Positions 37,723 through 45,707 of a DNA stretch of 64,000 bases are shown here, piece by piece. This stretch comes from an uncultured Christensenellaceae bacterium (lineage in GTDB: Bacteria; Bacillota; Clostridia; Christensenellales; UBA3700). Made by a program: the position numbers and the translations under genes. Position 1 is the stretch's first letter. Every line of letters starts with the position of its first letter. The stretch is taken from positions 23,413 to 87,412 of the forward strand of contig CALWHJ010000005.1 in assembly GCA_944380355.1 (NCBI GenBank). Direction: 5' to 3'. Below the pieces are notes generated by a model that was not told the DNA's origin, searched no databases, and was given only the letters and a program-made list of their open reading frames with translations.

Positions 37723-38052
37723 TTATTTTCTGATATAGCGTGAGTCGTCAGGTGCCTCGTCTTCGTCATTTTTGTAACGTGCCACTTGCATATGTAAATC
37801 GTATTTGTCCCTAAGAGCGGCAATGGTGTTCATCATCGGCGTAGAATGGTGTATATCGAGAGCTTCTTGACTTGTCCAACTGTCTATTAGCAAAACGGTA
37901 TTTTCGTCTTGCAGCGAAACATAATATTCGTATCTCAGATTGCCCGGCTCGTTGCGTACGGCTTGAGCTGTGCCGCTTGATTCCATCTCGCGTGCGAATT
38001 TGAGTGCGTTGTTGTCTTTGCCTTTATATAAAATGTTTATAGTAATACTCAT
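37723..38052 (-). CDS. Antibiotic-biosynthesis-monooxygenase-fold protein (ABM domain)
   Basis: A 109-residue ferredoxin-like small protein: SITINILYKGKDNNALKFAR, NLRYEYYVSLQDENTVLLIDSW and EALDIHHSTPMMNTI are typical of the ABM/YgiN group, which act on quinones or heme or have unknown roles. The start at 38052 has no clear ribosome site; longer upstream starts run through the glyS terminator and are unlikely. It follows glyS in the same direction, separated by that terminator. Confidence 0.82.
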   Translation of the reverse strand: MSITINILYKGKDNNALKFAREMESSGTAQAVRNEPGNLRYEYYVSLQDENTVLLIDSWTSQEALDIHHSTPMMNTIAALRDKYDLHMQVARYKNDEDEAPDDSRYIRK

Positions 38053-38075
38053 ACGTGTAAAAGTTAGTAAACAAA

Positions 38076-38100
38076 AAGGGAAGCACAAGCCTCCCTTTTT
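38076..38100 (-). terminator. Terminator of glyS
   Basis: AAAAAGGGAGGC-TTGT-GCTTCCCTTTTT on the minus strand. Confidence 0.88.
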
Positions 38101-38107
38101 ATACTGA

Positions 38108-39496
38108 TTAATATTCCATTCTCTTTGCGATATATTCTTCGAGTTCGTCGATAGAGATTCTGACTTGCTCCATAGTATCCCTGTCACGTACCGTAACGCA
38201 GTTGTCTTCGAGTGTATCGAAGTCGACGGTTACGCAGAAAGGAGTTCCGATTTCGTCCTGTCTTCTGTATCTCTTGCCGATAGACGCGCTTTCGTCATAG
38301 GTTGCGGAGAATTTTTTGGAGAGGTTTTTATAAATTTCTTCAGCCTTTTCTCCGAGTGCTTTCTTCTGCAAAGGAAGTACGGCTACTTTATAGGGAGCTA
38401 TGAAAGGATGGAAGTGCATTACCACACGGCTGTCTCCGCCTTCGAGTTCTTGTTCTTCGTAGGCATTGCAAAGGAGCGTAAGCACCATTCTTTCTACGCC
38501 GAGTGAAGGCTCGATGACGTAAGGTACGTATTTTTCTCCCGTGTTAGGGTCGGTGTATTCCATATTCTTTCCGCTGACTTTAGCGTGTGCGTTGAGGTCG
38601 AAGTCCGTACGGTCGGCGATACCCCAAAGCTCACCCCAGCCGAAGGGGAATTTGAATTCGAAGTCGGTAGTTGCGTTGGAGTAGTGGGAAAGTTCCTCGG
38701 GGTCGTGGTCGCGGAGCTTGAGGTTTTCTTCTTTGATGCCCAGACCCAACAGCCAGTTTTTGCAGAATTCTTTCCAGTATGCAAACCATTCGAGGTCGGT
38801 GCCGGGCTTGCAGAAGAATTCGAGTTCCATCTGTTCAAACTCTCTTACTCTGAAGATGAAGTTGCCGGGCGTAATTTCGTTACGGAAAGACTTGCCTATC
38901 TGACCTATACCGAAAGGCACTTTCATACGAGTCGTACGCTGTACGTTGAGGAAGTTGACGAATATACCTTGCGCCGTTTCGGGACGGAGATATACGGTAT
39001 TCGTGCTGTCTTCGGTAACGCCTTGGAAAGTTTTGAACATAAGGTTGAATTGTCTTACGCCGGTAAAGTCGCACTTGCCGCAGTTAGGGCAGGGGATTTT
39101 GTTGTCGGCGATATATTTTTCCATTTGTTCGTTGGACCAGCCGGCAATGGAAAGATTGAGTTTTTTACGGCTGATATAATCTTCTATGAGATTGTCGGCG
39201 CGGTGTCTTGTCTTGCAGCTCTTGCAGTCCATGAGAGGGTCGGAGAAACCGCCTACGTGACCGGAAGCTACCCATACGTTGGGATTCATGAGAATTGCGC
39301 TGTCCAGACCCGTATTGAGGGTGTTTTCCTGAACGAACTTTTTCCACCAAGCGCGCTTGATGTTGTTTTTGAGTTCTACGCCCAAAGGACCGTAGTCCCA
39401 GGTGTTGGCGAGACCGCCGTAGATTTCGCTGCCCGCAAAGATGAAACCTCTGCTTTTGCACAGAGCTACGAGCTTATCCATAGTTAAATTAGCCAT
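38108..39496 (-). CDS. glyS: Glycyl-tRNA synthetase, alpha2 type
   Basis: Charges tRNA-Gly. The 462 residues are the single-chain dimeric class II enzyme: motif 1 around [15 protein letters not shown], motif 2 [28 protein letters not shown], motif 3 [15 protein letters not shown], and the C-terminal anticodon-binding domain ([32 protein letters not shown]). A zinc-type CPNCGKCDF block is present. AAGGAG precedes the ATG. The leader is only about 35 bases, so no glycine T-box controls it. Confidence 0.97.
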   Translation of the reverse strand: MANLTMDKLVALCKSRGFIFAGSEIYGGLANTWDYGPLGVELKNNIKRAWWKKFVQENTLNTGLDSAILMNPNVWVASGHVGGFSDPLMDCKSCKTRHRADNLIEDYISRKKLNLSIAGWSNEQMEKYIADNKIPCPNCGKCDFTGVRQFNLMFKTFQGVTEDSTNTVYLRPETAQGIFVNFLNVQRTTRMKVPFGIGQIGKSFRNEITPGNFIFRVREFEQMELEFFCKPGTDLEWFAYWKEFCKNWLLGLGIKEENLKLRDHDPEELSHYSNATTDFEFKFPFGWGELWGIADRTDFDLNAHAKVSGKNMEYTDPNTGEKYVPYVIEPSLGVERMVLTLLCNAYEEQELEGGDSRVVMHFHPFIAPYKVAVLPLQKKALGEKAEEIYKNLSKKFSATYDESASIGKRYRRQDEIGTPFCVTVDFDTLEDNCVTVRDRDTMEQVRISIDELEEYIAKRMEY

Positions 39497-39538
39497 ATTG
39501 ACTCCTTGAGTGCGTACGCACGTTTGTAATACCCTAAT

Positions 39539-39567
39539 ATTTTAATAAATTTGCATAGCATTGTCAA
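39539..39567 (-). promoter_or_regulatory. Promoter of glyS
   Basis: On the minus strand TTGACA (39562-39567), 17-base spacer, TAAAAT (39539-39544). Confidence 0.78.
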
Positions 39568-39657
39568 ACGTATAGTAACATTTTTATTTTTTGCCGCTTA
39601 TTATGAAATAGAAGAGGGTAGAAAAATCTACTTTCAAAAACAATGGAGGAAATAATA

Positions 39658-39855
39658 ATGACAAACTTCAACGAATGTGGTTGCAACAACCAGAATTACA
39701 ACGAATGTTCGAACGGCGGTTTCAACTGCTTGTGGCTCATTATCCTTTTGCTTTGCTGCGGCGGCTGCGGTAACGGATGCGGCGCTAGCACGAGCAAATG
39801 CGATTGCGGTTGCATCATTCCCGTAATTGTTGCGCTTTGTTGCTGCTGTAAATAA
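39658..39855 (+). CDS. Cysteine- and glycine-rich membrane microprotein
   Basis: 65 residues with about 17 Cys. An Asn/Cys-rich N terminus (NECGCNNQNYNECSNGG) is followed by a membrane-like helix CLWLIILLLCCGG, a CGNGCGAS turn, and a second hydrophobic stretch CIIPVIVALCCCCK at the end. Similar small Cys/Gly proteins occur in clostridial genomes with no known role; metal binding or a surface or spore-coat function are guesses. GGAGG lies eight bases before the ATG at 39658, and a terminator follows. Confidence 0.82.
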   Translation: MTNFNECGCNNQNYNECSNGGFNCLWLIILLLCCGGCGNGCGASTSKCDCGCIIPVIVALCCCCK

Positions 39856-39891
39856 GCAAACGGCCCATAGCAAAACTACATAAGAAAAAAG

Positions 39892-39915
39892 GAGTACCGT
39901 TCAGGTACTCTTTTT
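39892..39915 (+). terminator. Terminator after the Cys-rich gene
   Basis: GAGTACC / GGTACTC arms and TTTTT. Confidence 0.9.
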
Positions 39916-39981
39916 GATTTTAAAAAGATATTGTCGTGGTATGGTTGCCGGGATAGGGTTGCCGGTGTAGGGGGTTTTATA

Positions 39982-40284
39982 TCAGACAACCTCGTGCTTA
40001 TCGGAGGCATTTTCGTCGTCGGCACTTTCCGAAGTTTGAGAAGCGATGCCGGCTTTGTACTTTTTGTCGTAAAGAGTAAAGTTGATTATCTCCCAGACCG
40101 TATCTAAGATAAATACGGGCAAAAAGCAATAGAGCGTGAATTGCCAGTACATCTCTGTAAAAACGGCGACAAAGCTTACCCAGATAATAAACATAACCGG
40201 AGTAATCACGCCTTTGAATATTTTATAGGGTAGCGGTTTTATCGAAAAAGACAGCCACCAAGTGATAAAATTGTATTTTTGCAT
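39982..40284 (-). CDS. Small membrane protein read from a leaderless transcript
   Basis: 100 residues with two hydrophobic helices (about 25-45 and 48-68) and a polar, acidic C terminus; no recognised family. There is no Shine-Dalgarno sequence. Instead a near-consensus promoter ends six bases before the ATG, so the mRNA should begin at or within one base of the start codon. Single-gene unit, tail to tail with the Cys-rich gene. Confidence 0.72.
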   Translation of the reverse strand: MQKYNFITWWLSFSIKPLPYKIFKGVITPVMFIIWVSFVAVFTEMYWQFTLYCFLPVFILDTVWEIINFTLYDKKYKAGIASQTSESADDENASDKHEVV

Positions 40285-40290
40285 AATTCG

Positions 40291-40319
40291 ATTTTAGCAC
40301 AAGCGCGCCTTCGTGTCAA
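40291..40319 (-). promoter_or_regulatory. Promoter placing the transcription start at the ATG
   Basis: On the minus strand TTGACA (40314-40319), exactly 17 bases, TAAAAT (40291-40296), then CGAATT and ATG (40284-40282). Confidence 0.78.
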
Positions 40320-40375
40320 ACGCTATCGGTGGCGAATAAAAGCATAAAAGGAGTATTTGTTCCATAAAGTTTAGT

Positions 40376-40843
40376 ATGAACAAAGTCAAGTGGCTGTGGA
40401 GTATGACTATAGGCGTAGGGCTGGTATTGCTTTATGCCGCGCCCAGTGCGTATTTTGTCGATACGCAAGGTGTATATGCGGGATTAAAGTTGCCCGTATT
40501 CGCATTGTCGGGATTGTGGATTACAGTGGGCTGGAGTATAGTGTATCTTGCCGACATAGCCGTTATATCCCGTCTTGTTTATTATCGTAAAAGCGTTTTT
40601 CTTACGGCGGCAGTCGTATTTTGCGGTTTTCTCAACGCGGTATGGTGCATAGTGTTTTTTGCTTTCGGCGCGTTGGGAGTTGCTTTTGCGCTTTCGGTTT
40701 TTATGACTGCGCTTGTGCTTGCTACTGCGGTTTTTTTGATGAGAGAAGAGAGCTTTTCTCTCATATTCTGGCAACTGAAAATAGTATGGTATGCCTACTC
40801 TTGTATAGTTTGTTATTACGTATTTATGCTCAATCATGGTTGA
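40376..40843 (+). CDS. tspO: TspO/MBR-family membrane protein
   Basis: 155 residues with five predicted membrane helices. The family pattern is visible: GVYAGLKLPVFALSGLWITVGWSIVYL corresponds to the KPxxxPPxWxFxxVWTILY region, and FLNAVWCIVFFAFGALG to the LNxxWSxxFF helix; the Pro-Pro of the canonical motif is missing. TspO proteins bind porphyrins and cholesterol-like ligands. The AAAGGAG at 40347 is 22 bases from the ATG, too far to be a normal ribosome site. Confidence 0.78.
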   Translation: MNKVKWLWSMTIGVGLVLLYAAPSAYFVDTQGVYAGLKLPVFALSGLWITVGWSIVYLADIAVISRLVYYRKSVFLTAAVVFCGFLNAVWCIVFFAFGALGVAFALSVFMTALVLATAVFLMREESFSLIFWQLKIVWYAYSCIVCYYVFMLNHG

Positions 40844-40902
40844 AATTACGTCAAAATATGCCGATTTACGCGCTTAAGGTTTGCAAAACTTATGCCAAAC
40901 GC

Positions 40903-40931
40903 TTGTATATTGATTGACGCTAATGTATAAT
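40903..40931 (+). promoter_or_regulatory. Promoter of the S component-coaX unit
   Basis: TTGTAT at 40903-40908, 17-base spacer, TATAAT at 40926-40931. Confidence 0.65.
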
Positions 40932-41027
40932 AATCTCAGATAGCGGTACGCTCAGCGACTGCATATCGAATAAATTTTGTTACCAAAAAAGATGGATATC
41001 CTTCAAGGAATTCAAGCGAGGTGTTTT

Positions 41028-41792
41028 ATGAATAATCAAATTTCCGGACGCAGGTCCAAAAATCTTGCCATACTGGCATTGATGCTTGCTCTTACGATTT
41101 TTTTCTGTTTTTACCCTATAGTTTTCCCCGGCGGCGTAACGTTGGCATTTATGATTTTTCCCTTGTTGATAGTAGCGCAAGGTTACGATATCAAGATGAC
41201 CGCAATACTGGCGTTTATGATGGCTTTAGTCAATCAGATAGCGTGGTATACTACCAAGGCGGGACACGTAATGGCGCCTATATGGCAAAATCCGTTGGTG
41301 TGTATGGTACCCAGAATTGCCATAGGTATAGTCAGCTACTATATGGGCTTAGGACTCAGAAAACTTTTTTTGCACCCCGTGTATTGTACCGACGCCAGCG
41401 GGGCAAAAATACTCAACAACAAAAAGGAGCTTGACGCAAAAGACTATGCAATCAGTGCGGCAAGCACGGCTTTAGGAGTGTTTACCAATACCGCGCTTTG
41501 CGGACTGTTTGCGATAATTTGTTACAACGGCAAAGTGTTGTCCGATAATACTATGATAACGATAGAGTTTATACTCGCGTGGTTCAGTATAAACTTCGTG
41601 ATAGAGATAATAGCGTTTTCCGCGCTCGTACCGCCTATAATAATGGCACTCAGAAAAGCAAATCTTATTCCTTCTGCCGTTACGGGAAGAATTTACGACG
41701 GCTCGGGCCGGGATAGATTTTCTGTGCAACAGAATGCGCAAATTGCAGTTGGGCAAGAAAGGGAAGACGTAACAAAAAGCTTACAAAATTGA
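41028..41792 (+). CDS. ECF transporter S component, probably for pantothenate
   Basis: Substrate-binding membrane subunit of an energy-coupling-factor importer, 254 residues with about six helices, starting with a Lys/Arg-rich N terminus and an Ala/Leu helix (KNLAILALMLALTIFFCF) typical for docking to the EcfT subunit. The gene lies 38 bases ahead of coaX, pantothenate kinase, which suggests pantothenate as substrate; this is inferred from context. Shared EcfA/T genes are not in the window. The ATG at 41028 has GAGGTG upstream; 17 further upstream codons lack a ribosome site. Confidence 0.82.
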   Translation: MNNQISGRRSKNLAILALMLALTIFFCFYPIVFPGGVTLAFMIFPLLIVAQGYDIKMTAILAFMMALVNQIAWYTTKAGHVMAPIWQNPLVCMVPRIAIGIVSYYMGLGLRKLFLHPVYCTDASGAKILNNKKELDAKDYAISAASTALGVFTNTALCGLFAIICYNGKVLSDNTMITIEFILAWFSINFVIEIIAFSALVPPIIMALRKANLIPSAVTGRIYDGSGRDRFSVQQNAQIAVGQEREDVTKSLQN

Positions 41793-41830
41793 CGGCTTAG
41801 CCGTACCCTAATCGGGGCAAGGAGGTTTAT

Positions 41831-42604
41831 ATGTTGCTCGTAATAGACATAGGCAACACAAATATCAAACTGGGCGTATATGACGAGGATATGCTCGTAC
41901 ACTCGTGGAGAATGTCAGTCAAAGTAGTGCGTACCGCAGACGAGATAGGAATAATGTTTGCCAATCTTTTCAATTCAAAGAGTATCGCGCTCGACGCGTT
42001 TGACGGTATTATTATGTCGTCCGTACAGCCTTCTCTCAATTACACGATAGAGCACGCGTGCGAGTACTATCTCGGCAAAAAACCTCTTATGGTCGGCGTA
42101 GGTATAAAAACGGGACTGAATATCAGATACAACAATCCTCAGGAGGTCGGCGCGGACAGAATAGTCAACAGCGTAGCCGCATACAAGCTTTACGGCGGAC
42201 CTTGCATAATCGTCGACTTCGGTACAGCCACTACTTTCAACGTAGTATCGGCAAAGGGAGAATTTTTAGGCGGTTGTATTGCACCGGGTATTATTTCGGG
42301 ACTTGAGAGTCTTGTCAATAATACTGCAAAACTTCCCAGGGTCGAAATAATAAAGCCCGAAACTATCATAGCCAAAAGCACGGTTACGTCCTTGCAGGCG
42401 GGTATGGTTTACGGTTATACGGGACTTGTCAAGTATATTGTCGAAAAGCTCAAGGAAGAGAGCGGACTCAGCGGAATAAAAGTTATCGCGACGGGCGGTC
42501 TCAGCGAAATAGTCATCAATGCCGAAAGCGAAAAGATAATAGACGTTGTGGACAGGTCGCTTACGCTCAAAGGGCTAAAACTTATATACGATATGAATAA
42601 ATAA
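41831..42604 (+). CDS. coaX: Type III pantothenate kinase
   Basis: Phosphorylates pantothenate, first step of coenzyme A synthesis. 257 residues of the ASKHA fold: MLLVIDIGNTNIKLGVYD (phosphate 1), the GADRIVNSVAAYKLYGGPCIIVDFGTATTF block with catalytic Asp, and GGCIAPGIISGLESLVNNTAKLP. Needs no biotin-like CoaA domain and is insensitive to CoA feedback in this class. AAGGAGG precedes the ATG. Confidence 0.97.
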   Translation: MLLVIDIGNTNIKLGVYDEDMLVHSWRMSVKVVRTADEIGIMFANLFNSKSIALDAFDGIIMSSVQPSLNYTIEHACEYYLGKKPLMVGVGIKTGLNIRYNNPQEVGADRIVNSVAAYKLYGGPCIIVDFGTATTFNVVSAKGEFLGGCIAPGIISGLESLVNNTAKLPRVEIIKPETIIAKSTVTSLQAGMVYGYTGLVKYIVEKLKEESGLSGIKVIATGGLSEIVINAESEKIIDVVDRSLTLKGLKLIYDMNK

Positions 42605-42642
42605 CGCATATTTTAAGTAATATTTTTTAAAAAACAGCCGTA

Positions 42643-42671
42643 TTGATTGGACAAGACGCAAAAAATATTAT
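42643..42671 (+). promoter_or_regulatory. Promoter of hom
   Basis: TTGATT at 42643-42648, 17-base spacer, TATTAT at 42666-42671. Confidence 0.62.
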
Positions 42672-42732
42672 AGAATAATTTTATAACAACGCCTGAATAA
42701 GGCATTAATAGGTACAACAAAGGAGAATTTGT

Positions 42733-44004
42733 ATGAAAAAAGTTGGCGTAGCCGTACTCGGACTGGGAGTAGTTGGAGGAGGTACTTGCAGAATACTCAT
42801 AGACCGCAAAAAGCAAATAGCCGAGGAATACGGTGTGGATATAGATATTGCGGCAGTTTTGGACAGGATTCCTGAGAGAGTGACCAATCTCGGACTTGAC
42901 CTCTCCATTCTTGCTAAAGACATAGACGAGATTTGCGACAATCCCAACGTAAACATAGTTGTCGAGTGTATGGGCGGCAGCGAGCCTGCGAGAACTTTCC
43001 TTATCAAGGCTTTGGAGGCTGGAAAGAGCATTGTTACTTCCAATAAGGAAATGTTTGCGAAATTCTGGCCCGACCTCGAAAAAGCTGCGGCTAAGACGGG
43101 CGCAGGTCTTTATTACGAAGCTACCACCGGCGGCGGTATGCCTATCATTCGTACGATGACGCAGGCAATGCAGGCAAACGGTATTCAGGAAATCAAGGCT
43201 ATCATCAACGGTACGACCAACTATATTCTTACGCGTATGACCGAAGAGGGAGCAGATTATCAGCAAGTACTCAAGGACGCACAGGCTTTGGGTTACGCCG
43301 AGGCAAATCCCGTTGCTGACGTAGAGGGTTACGATTCCAGCTATAAGCTGAGCATTCTTTCTTCGCTCGCTTTCAATAAGCGCGTTCCCGTAGATATTAT
43401 TTACAGAGAAGGTATCACCAAAATTACGGCTGAAGATATCAAGATTGCCAAGGATATGGGCTTTGTTATCAAGTTGCTTGCAATAGCAAAGCAGAGAGGA
43501 GATAAAATCGAAGCCAGAGTACATCCCGTATTCCTTCCCAAGAGCCATCCTCTTGCAAACGTAAACGGTTCGTTCAACGCAGTTTTCGTAGTAGGCGACG
43601 CAGTAGGCGATATAATGCTTTACGGCAGAGGCGCAGGCGCATTGCCCACAGGCAGCGCGATTGTCAGCGACGTTGTATTCTGTGCAAGACAGGTTGAGCA
43701 CGCAAGATATCCCGAAATGTTCAACGTAATGACGCAGGACCAAATAGTAAGCGACTTCGAAAGCGATTACTATCTCAGACTCAACGCAAGAGACGTAAGC
43801 GGCGTTATCGCAGATATCGCATCGGTATTCAAGAAATATAAGGTTTCCATATCTCAGATGCGTCAGGACGAGAGCAAGGAGATTATTCCCGTAATATTTA
43901 TTACGCATAAGACCACCGAGAAAGCTATGAAGCAGGCTATCGAGGAAATCAAGAGCTTGCCCAACGTACTCAGCGTGGAAAACGTAATCAGAGTAGAAAA
44001 ATAA
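42733..44004 (+). CDS. hom: Homoserine dehydrogenase with ACT domain
   Basis: Reduces aspartate semialdehyde to homoserine for threonine and methionine synthesis. 423 residues: NAD(P)-binding GLGVVGGGT at 10-18, VVECMGGSEPARTFLIKALE, the catalytic domain with GTTNYILTRM and ANPVADVEGYDSSYKLSILS (conserved Glu, Asp and Lys), and a C-terminal ACT regulatory domain from about 345 (YYLRLNARDVSGVIADIASV) expected to bind threonine. AAAGGAG precedes the ATG. Confidence 0.97.
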   Translation: MKKVGVAVLGLGVVGGGTCRILIDRKKQIAEEYGVDIDIAAVLDRIPERVTNLGLDLSILAKDIDEICDNPNVNIVVECMGGSEPARTFLIKALEAGKSIVTSNKEMFAKFWPDLEKAAAKTGAGLYYEATTGGGMPIIRTMTQAMQANGIQEIKAIINGTTNYILTRMTEEGADYQQVLKDAQALGYAEANPVADVEGYDSSYKLSILSSLAFNKRVPVDIIYREGITKITAEDIKIAKDMGFVIKLLAIAKQRGDKIEARVHPVFLPKSHPLANVNGSFNAVFVVGDAVGDIMLYGRGAGALPTGSAIVSDVVFCARQVEHARYPEMFNVMTQDQIVSDFESDYYLRLNARDVSGVIADIASVFKKYKVSISQMRQDESKEIIPVIFITHKTTEKAMKQAIEEIKSLPNVLSVENVIRVEK

Positions 44005-44075
44005 AACAATCTCTCTAGCGACTTCATTGAAAAATAAGCAAAGACGAAGTAAATAGAGATAAAGGAGATTGCCGT

Positions 44076-44639
44076 ATGTTATCAAATACGTCGACAAGAT
44101 ATCTTGTCGAACTGTGCGACAAATATCCCGAAAACAAATACGTAGTAGTCGAATGGCAGGAGCTTAAATCTCTTTGGGAATACGCTCCTGAAGACTTTGA
44201 CTTTGACGAAAGCTGGAAAGAGCTTAAAATGAACGAGTGTATCGTCTACAAATATAAGGACGAGGACGAAGTTTGTTTTACGCTTACGGACAAGGCCAGA
44301 GTACTTGTACAAGAATACAAAATGTTTATTGAGCAAACTCTTGCTTCTCAGCAGGCTTCGAGTTCCGCTCAAAAATCTTCTTCCAAAAAGATAGACGAAC
44401 AAGCACTCACCAATGAGCAAAGAGAGATACTCAAGGATACTTTTGTCAAGACCGATTCAGACGGCAGGACTGTTATGGTAATGCCTAAGGAAGCCGCAGA
44501 AAAGAAAAAGCGATTCGAATTTAAAAAGATAAAACAAAGCGCATTCGCAGGCGGTTTTGTCGGAGGACTTATATCGGGACTTATATTCGGTATAATTTTC
44601 GGCATAATCGGCGGAATTATAGGCGGTATGCTAGGCTGA
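44076..44639 (+). CDS. Winged-helix-like protein with Gly-rich C-terminal membrane anchor
   Basis: 187 residues, no named family. The N-terminal 95 residues look like a winged helix (YVVVEWQELKSLWEY, SWKELKMNECIVYKYKDEDE, then FTLTDKARVLVQEY), followed by a Ser/Gln linker. The C terminus from about 150 is a glycine-zipper helix (GGFVGGLISGLIFGIIFGII). It forms a pair with the next gene, which has a similar domain order. A membrane-tethered DNA-binding or partner-sensing protein is possible. RBS AAAGGAG. Confidence 0.78.
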   Translation: MLSNTSTRYLVELCDKYPENKYVVVEWQELKSLWEYAPEDFDFDESWKELKMNECIVYKYKDEDEVCFTLTDKARVLVQEYKMFIEQTLASQQASSSAQKSSSKKIDEQALTNEQREILKDTFVKTDSDGRTVMVMPKEAAEKKKRFEFKKIKQSAFAGGFVGGLISGLIFGIIFGIIGGIIGGMLG

Positions 44640-44651
44640 TAAGGAGGTATT

Positions 44652-45017
44652 ATGCTCAACAAAAAGTCAAAAGCTTTGATGAAACAGGTGTATAACAAAG
44701 CCGTAGAAAAAGACGGCACTTGTCTCATAAGCCAAAACGATTTGCTCGCTACGCTTCCTTATACTATGCAATTCAAGAAAAACGACCTCACGGTATGTCT
44801 TAAAGCGTTAGTCAGTGAAGGCTATGTCGAGATGATTACCACCGAGAAAAAAGGCGAGGACTATTATTGCATAACCTTGCAAAAACTCGGTTACGATTTT
44901 GCTTATCAGCTTGCAAAAGAAAAAAGACAGATAAAATTCAAAATCGCGATGACGGTTTGCGGTGCGATAGGCTCGTTTGTAATAGGTAGAATACTTTTGT
45001 ATCTCGTTACTAAATAA
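44652..45017 (+). CDS. Second winged-helix-like protein with C-terminal membrane helix
   Basis: 121 residues, 12 bases after its partner. SQNDLLATLPYTMQFKKNDL and CLKALVSEGYVEMITTEKKG, then YCITLQKLGYDFAYQL, read as a winged helix with a beta wing. The last 25 residues (IAMTVCGAIGSFVIGRILLYL) are one membrane helix. AAGGAGG precedes the ATG. Function unknown; a terminator ends the two-gene unit. Confidence 0.78.
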   Translation: MLNKKSKALMKQVYNKAVEKDGTCLISQNDLLATLPYTMQFKKNDLTVCLKALVSEGYVEMITTEKKGEDYYCITLQKLGYDFAYQLAKEKRQIKFKIAMTVCGAIGSFVIGRILLYLVTK

Positions 45018-45049
45018 GTCGCGTTGCGATATAATATTGAATTGCTTTA

Positions 45050-45076
45050 TGCCCGTAATTTACGGGCATTTTTTAT
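45050..45076 (+). terminator. Terminator of the two-gene winged-helix/membrane unit
   Basis: ATGCCCGTAA / TTACGGGCAT arms then TTTTTT. Confidence 0.92.
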
Positions 45077-45145
45077 ACGTTATTTTTCTTAAAAGCAGTG
45101 TTTTTCGGTTATATTGCGAGTGTTATTTCCAAGAGTAATTTTATA

Positions 45146-45174
45146 TTGAAATTAAGAAGAATATATGGTACAAT
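45146..45174 (+). promoter_or_regulatory. Promoter of the 82-residue protein gene
   Basis: TTGAAA at 45146-45151, 17-base spacer, TACAAT at 45169-45174. Confidence 0.65.
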
Positions 45175-45233
45175 GTATATGTATTGCATGAGTGTGTTTG
45201 TAATATTGTACGGTTAGGGGCATAAGGAGATTT

Positions 45234-45482
45234 ATGAAGTATAAAGAAAGACGAGCTAATTTAGGCAAATCAGAGAAAGCAATAGACGAAGAGCTATTAT
45301 ACGATACTGACGAAAATTACCCCGGTAAATACGGCCGCTCTAGGGCGCAAAACAGCGAACAAATTGAGTTTTTAGAAATAAACAGCGAAAGAGTGGCTCA
45401 AATTCCCAAATCTTTTTTAAAGTTTTGCGAGCAAGCAGAAATAGAGCCTCCCAAGGAGAGTGAATATCTTCGATATATCTAA
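45234..45482 (+). CDS. Small hydrophilic protein of unknown function
   Basis: 82 residues, highly charged, no signal peptide or membrane segment, starting MKYKERRANLGKSEKAIDEE. AAGGAG lies before the ATG and a good promoter stands 60 bases upstream, so it is probably real. I recognise no family. Confidence 0.65.
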   Translation: MKYKERRANLGKSEKAIDEELLYDTDENYPGKYGRSRAQNSEQIEFLEINSERVAQIPKSFLKFCEQAEIEPPKESEYLRYI

Positions 45483-45668
45483 ATATATTGATATATTAGA
45501 GTTTGAATATAATCGAGCGTTTAAGGTTGTCATAGAGCCTTATGCGCTTTTTTTATAATTTGCGCGACAAGCTTAAATGAATAAGCGGCTTATTTTTGCA
45601 AATTATTATTTAATATGATATGTAAAAAACGAGGTTGATATGTTGTAAACATATAACTGAACAAACGC

Positions 45669-45697
45669 TTGCAAAATGCGAACATTTGTGCTAAACT
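45669..45697 (+). promoter_or_regulatory. uvrBA promoter with a LexA-box-like element in its spacer
   Basis: TTGCAA at 45669-45674, 17-base spacer, TAAACT at 45692-45697. The spacer holds CGAACATTTGTGCT (45679-45692), matching the Bacillus-type SOS box CGAACRNRYGTTYC at about 11 of 14 positions. The uvrB ATG follows the -10 by ten bases, giving a nearly leaderless message. Confidence 0.55.
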
Positions 45698-45707
45698 ACC
45701 ATTGAAT

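Noticed and set aside
40347..40353. AAAGGAG as ribosome site for tspO
   Set aside because: It is 22 bases from the ATG and no suitable in-frame start lies nearer.
42613..44097. Minus-strand frame of 494 codons
   Set aside because: Antisense to homoserine dehydrogenase, Cys/Tyr-rich and without a ribosome site.
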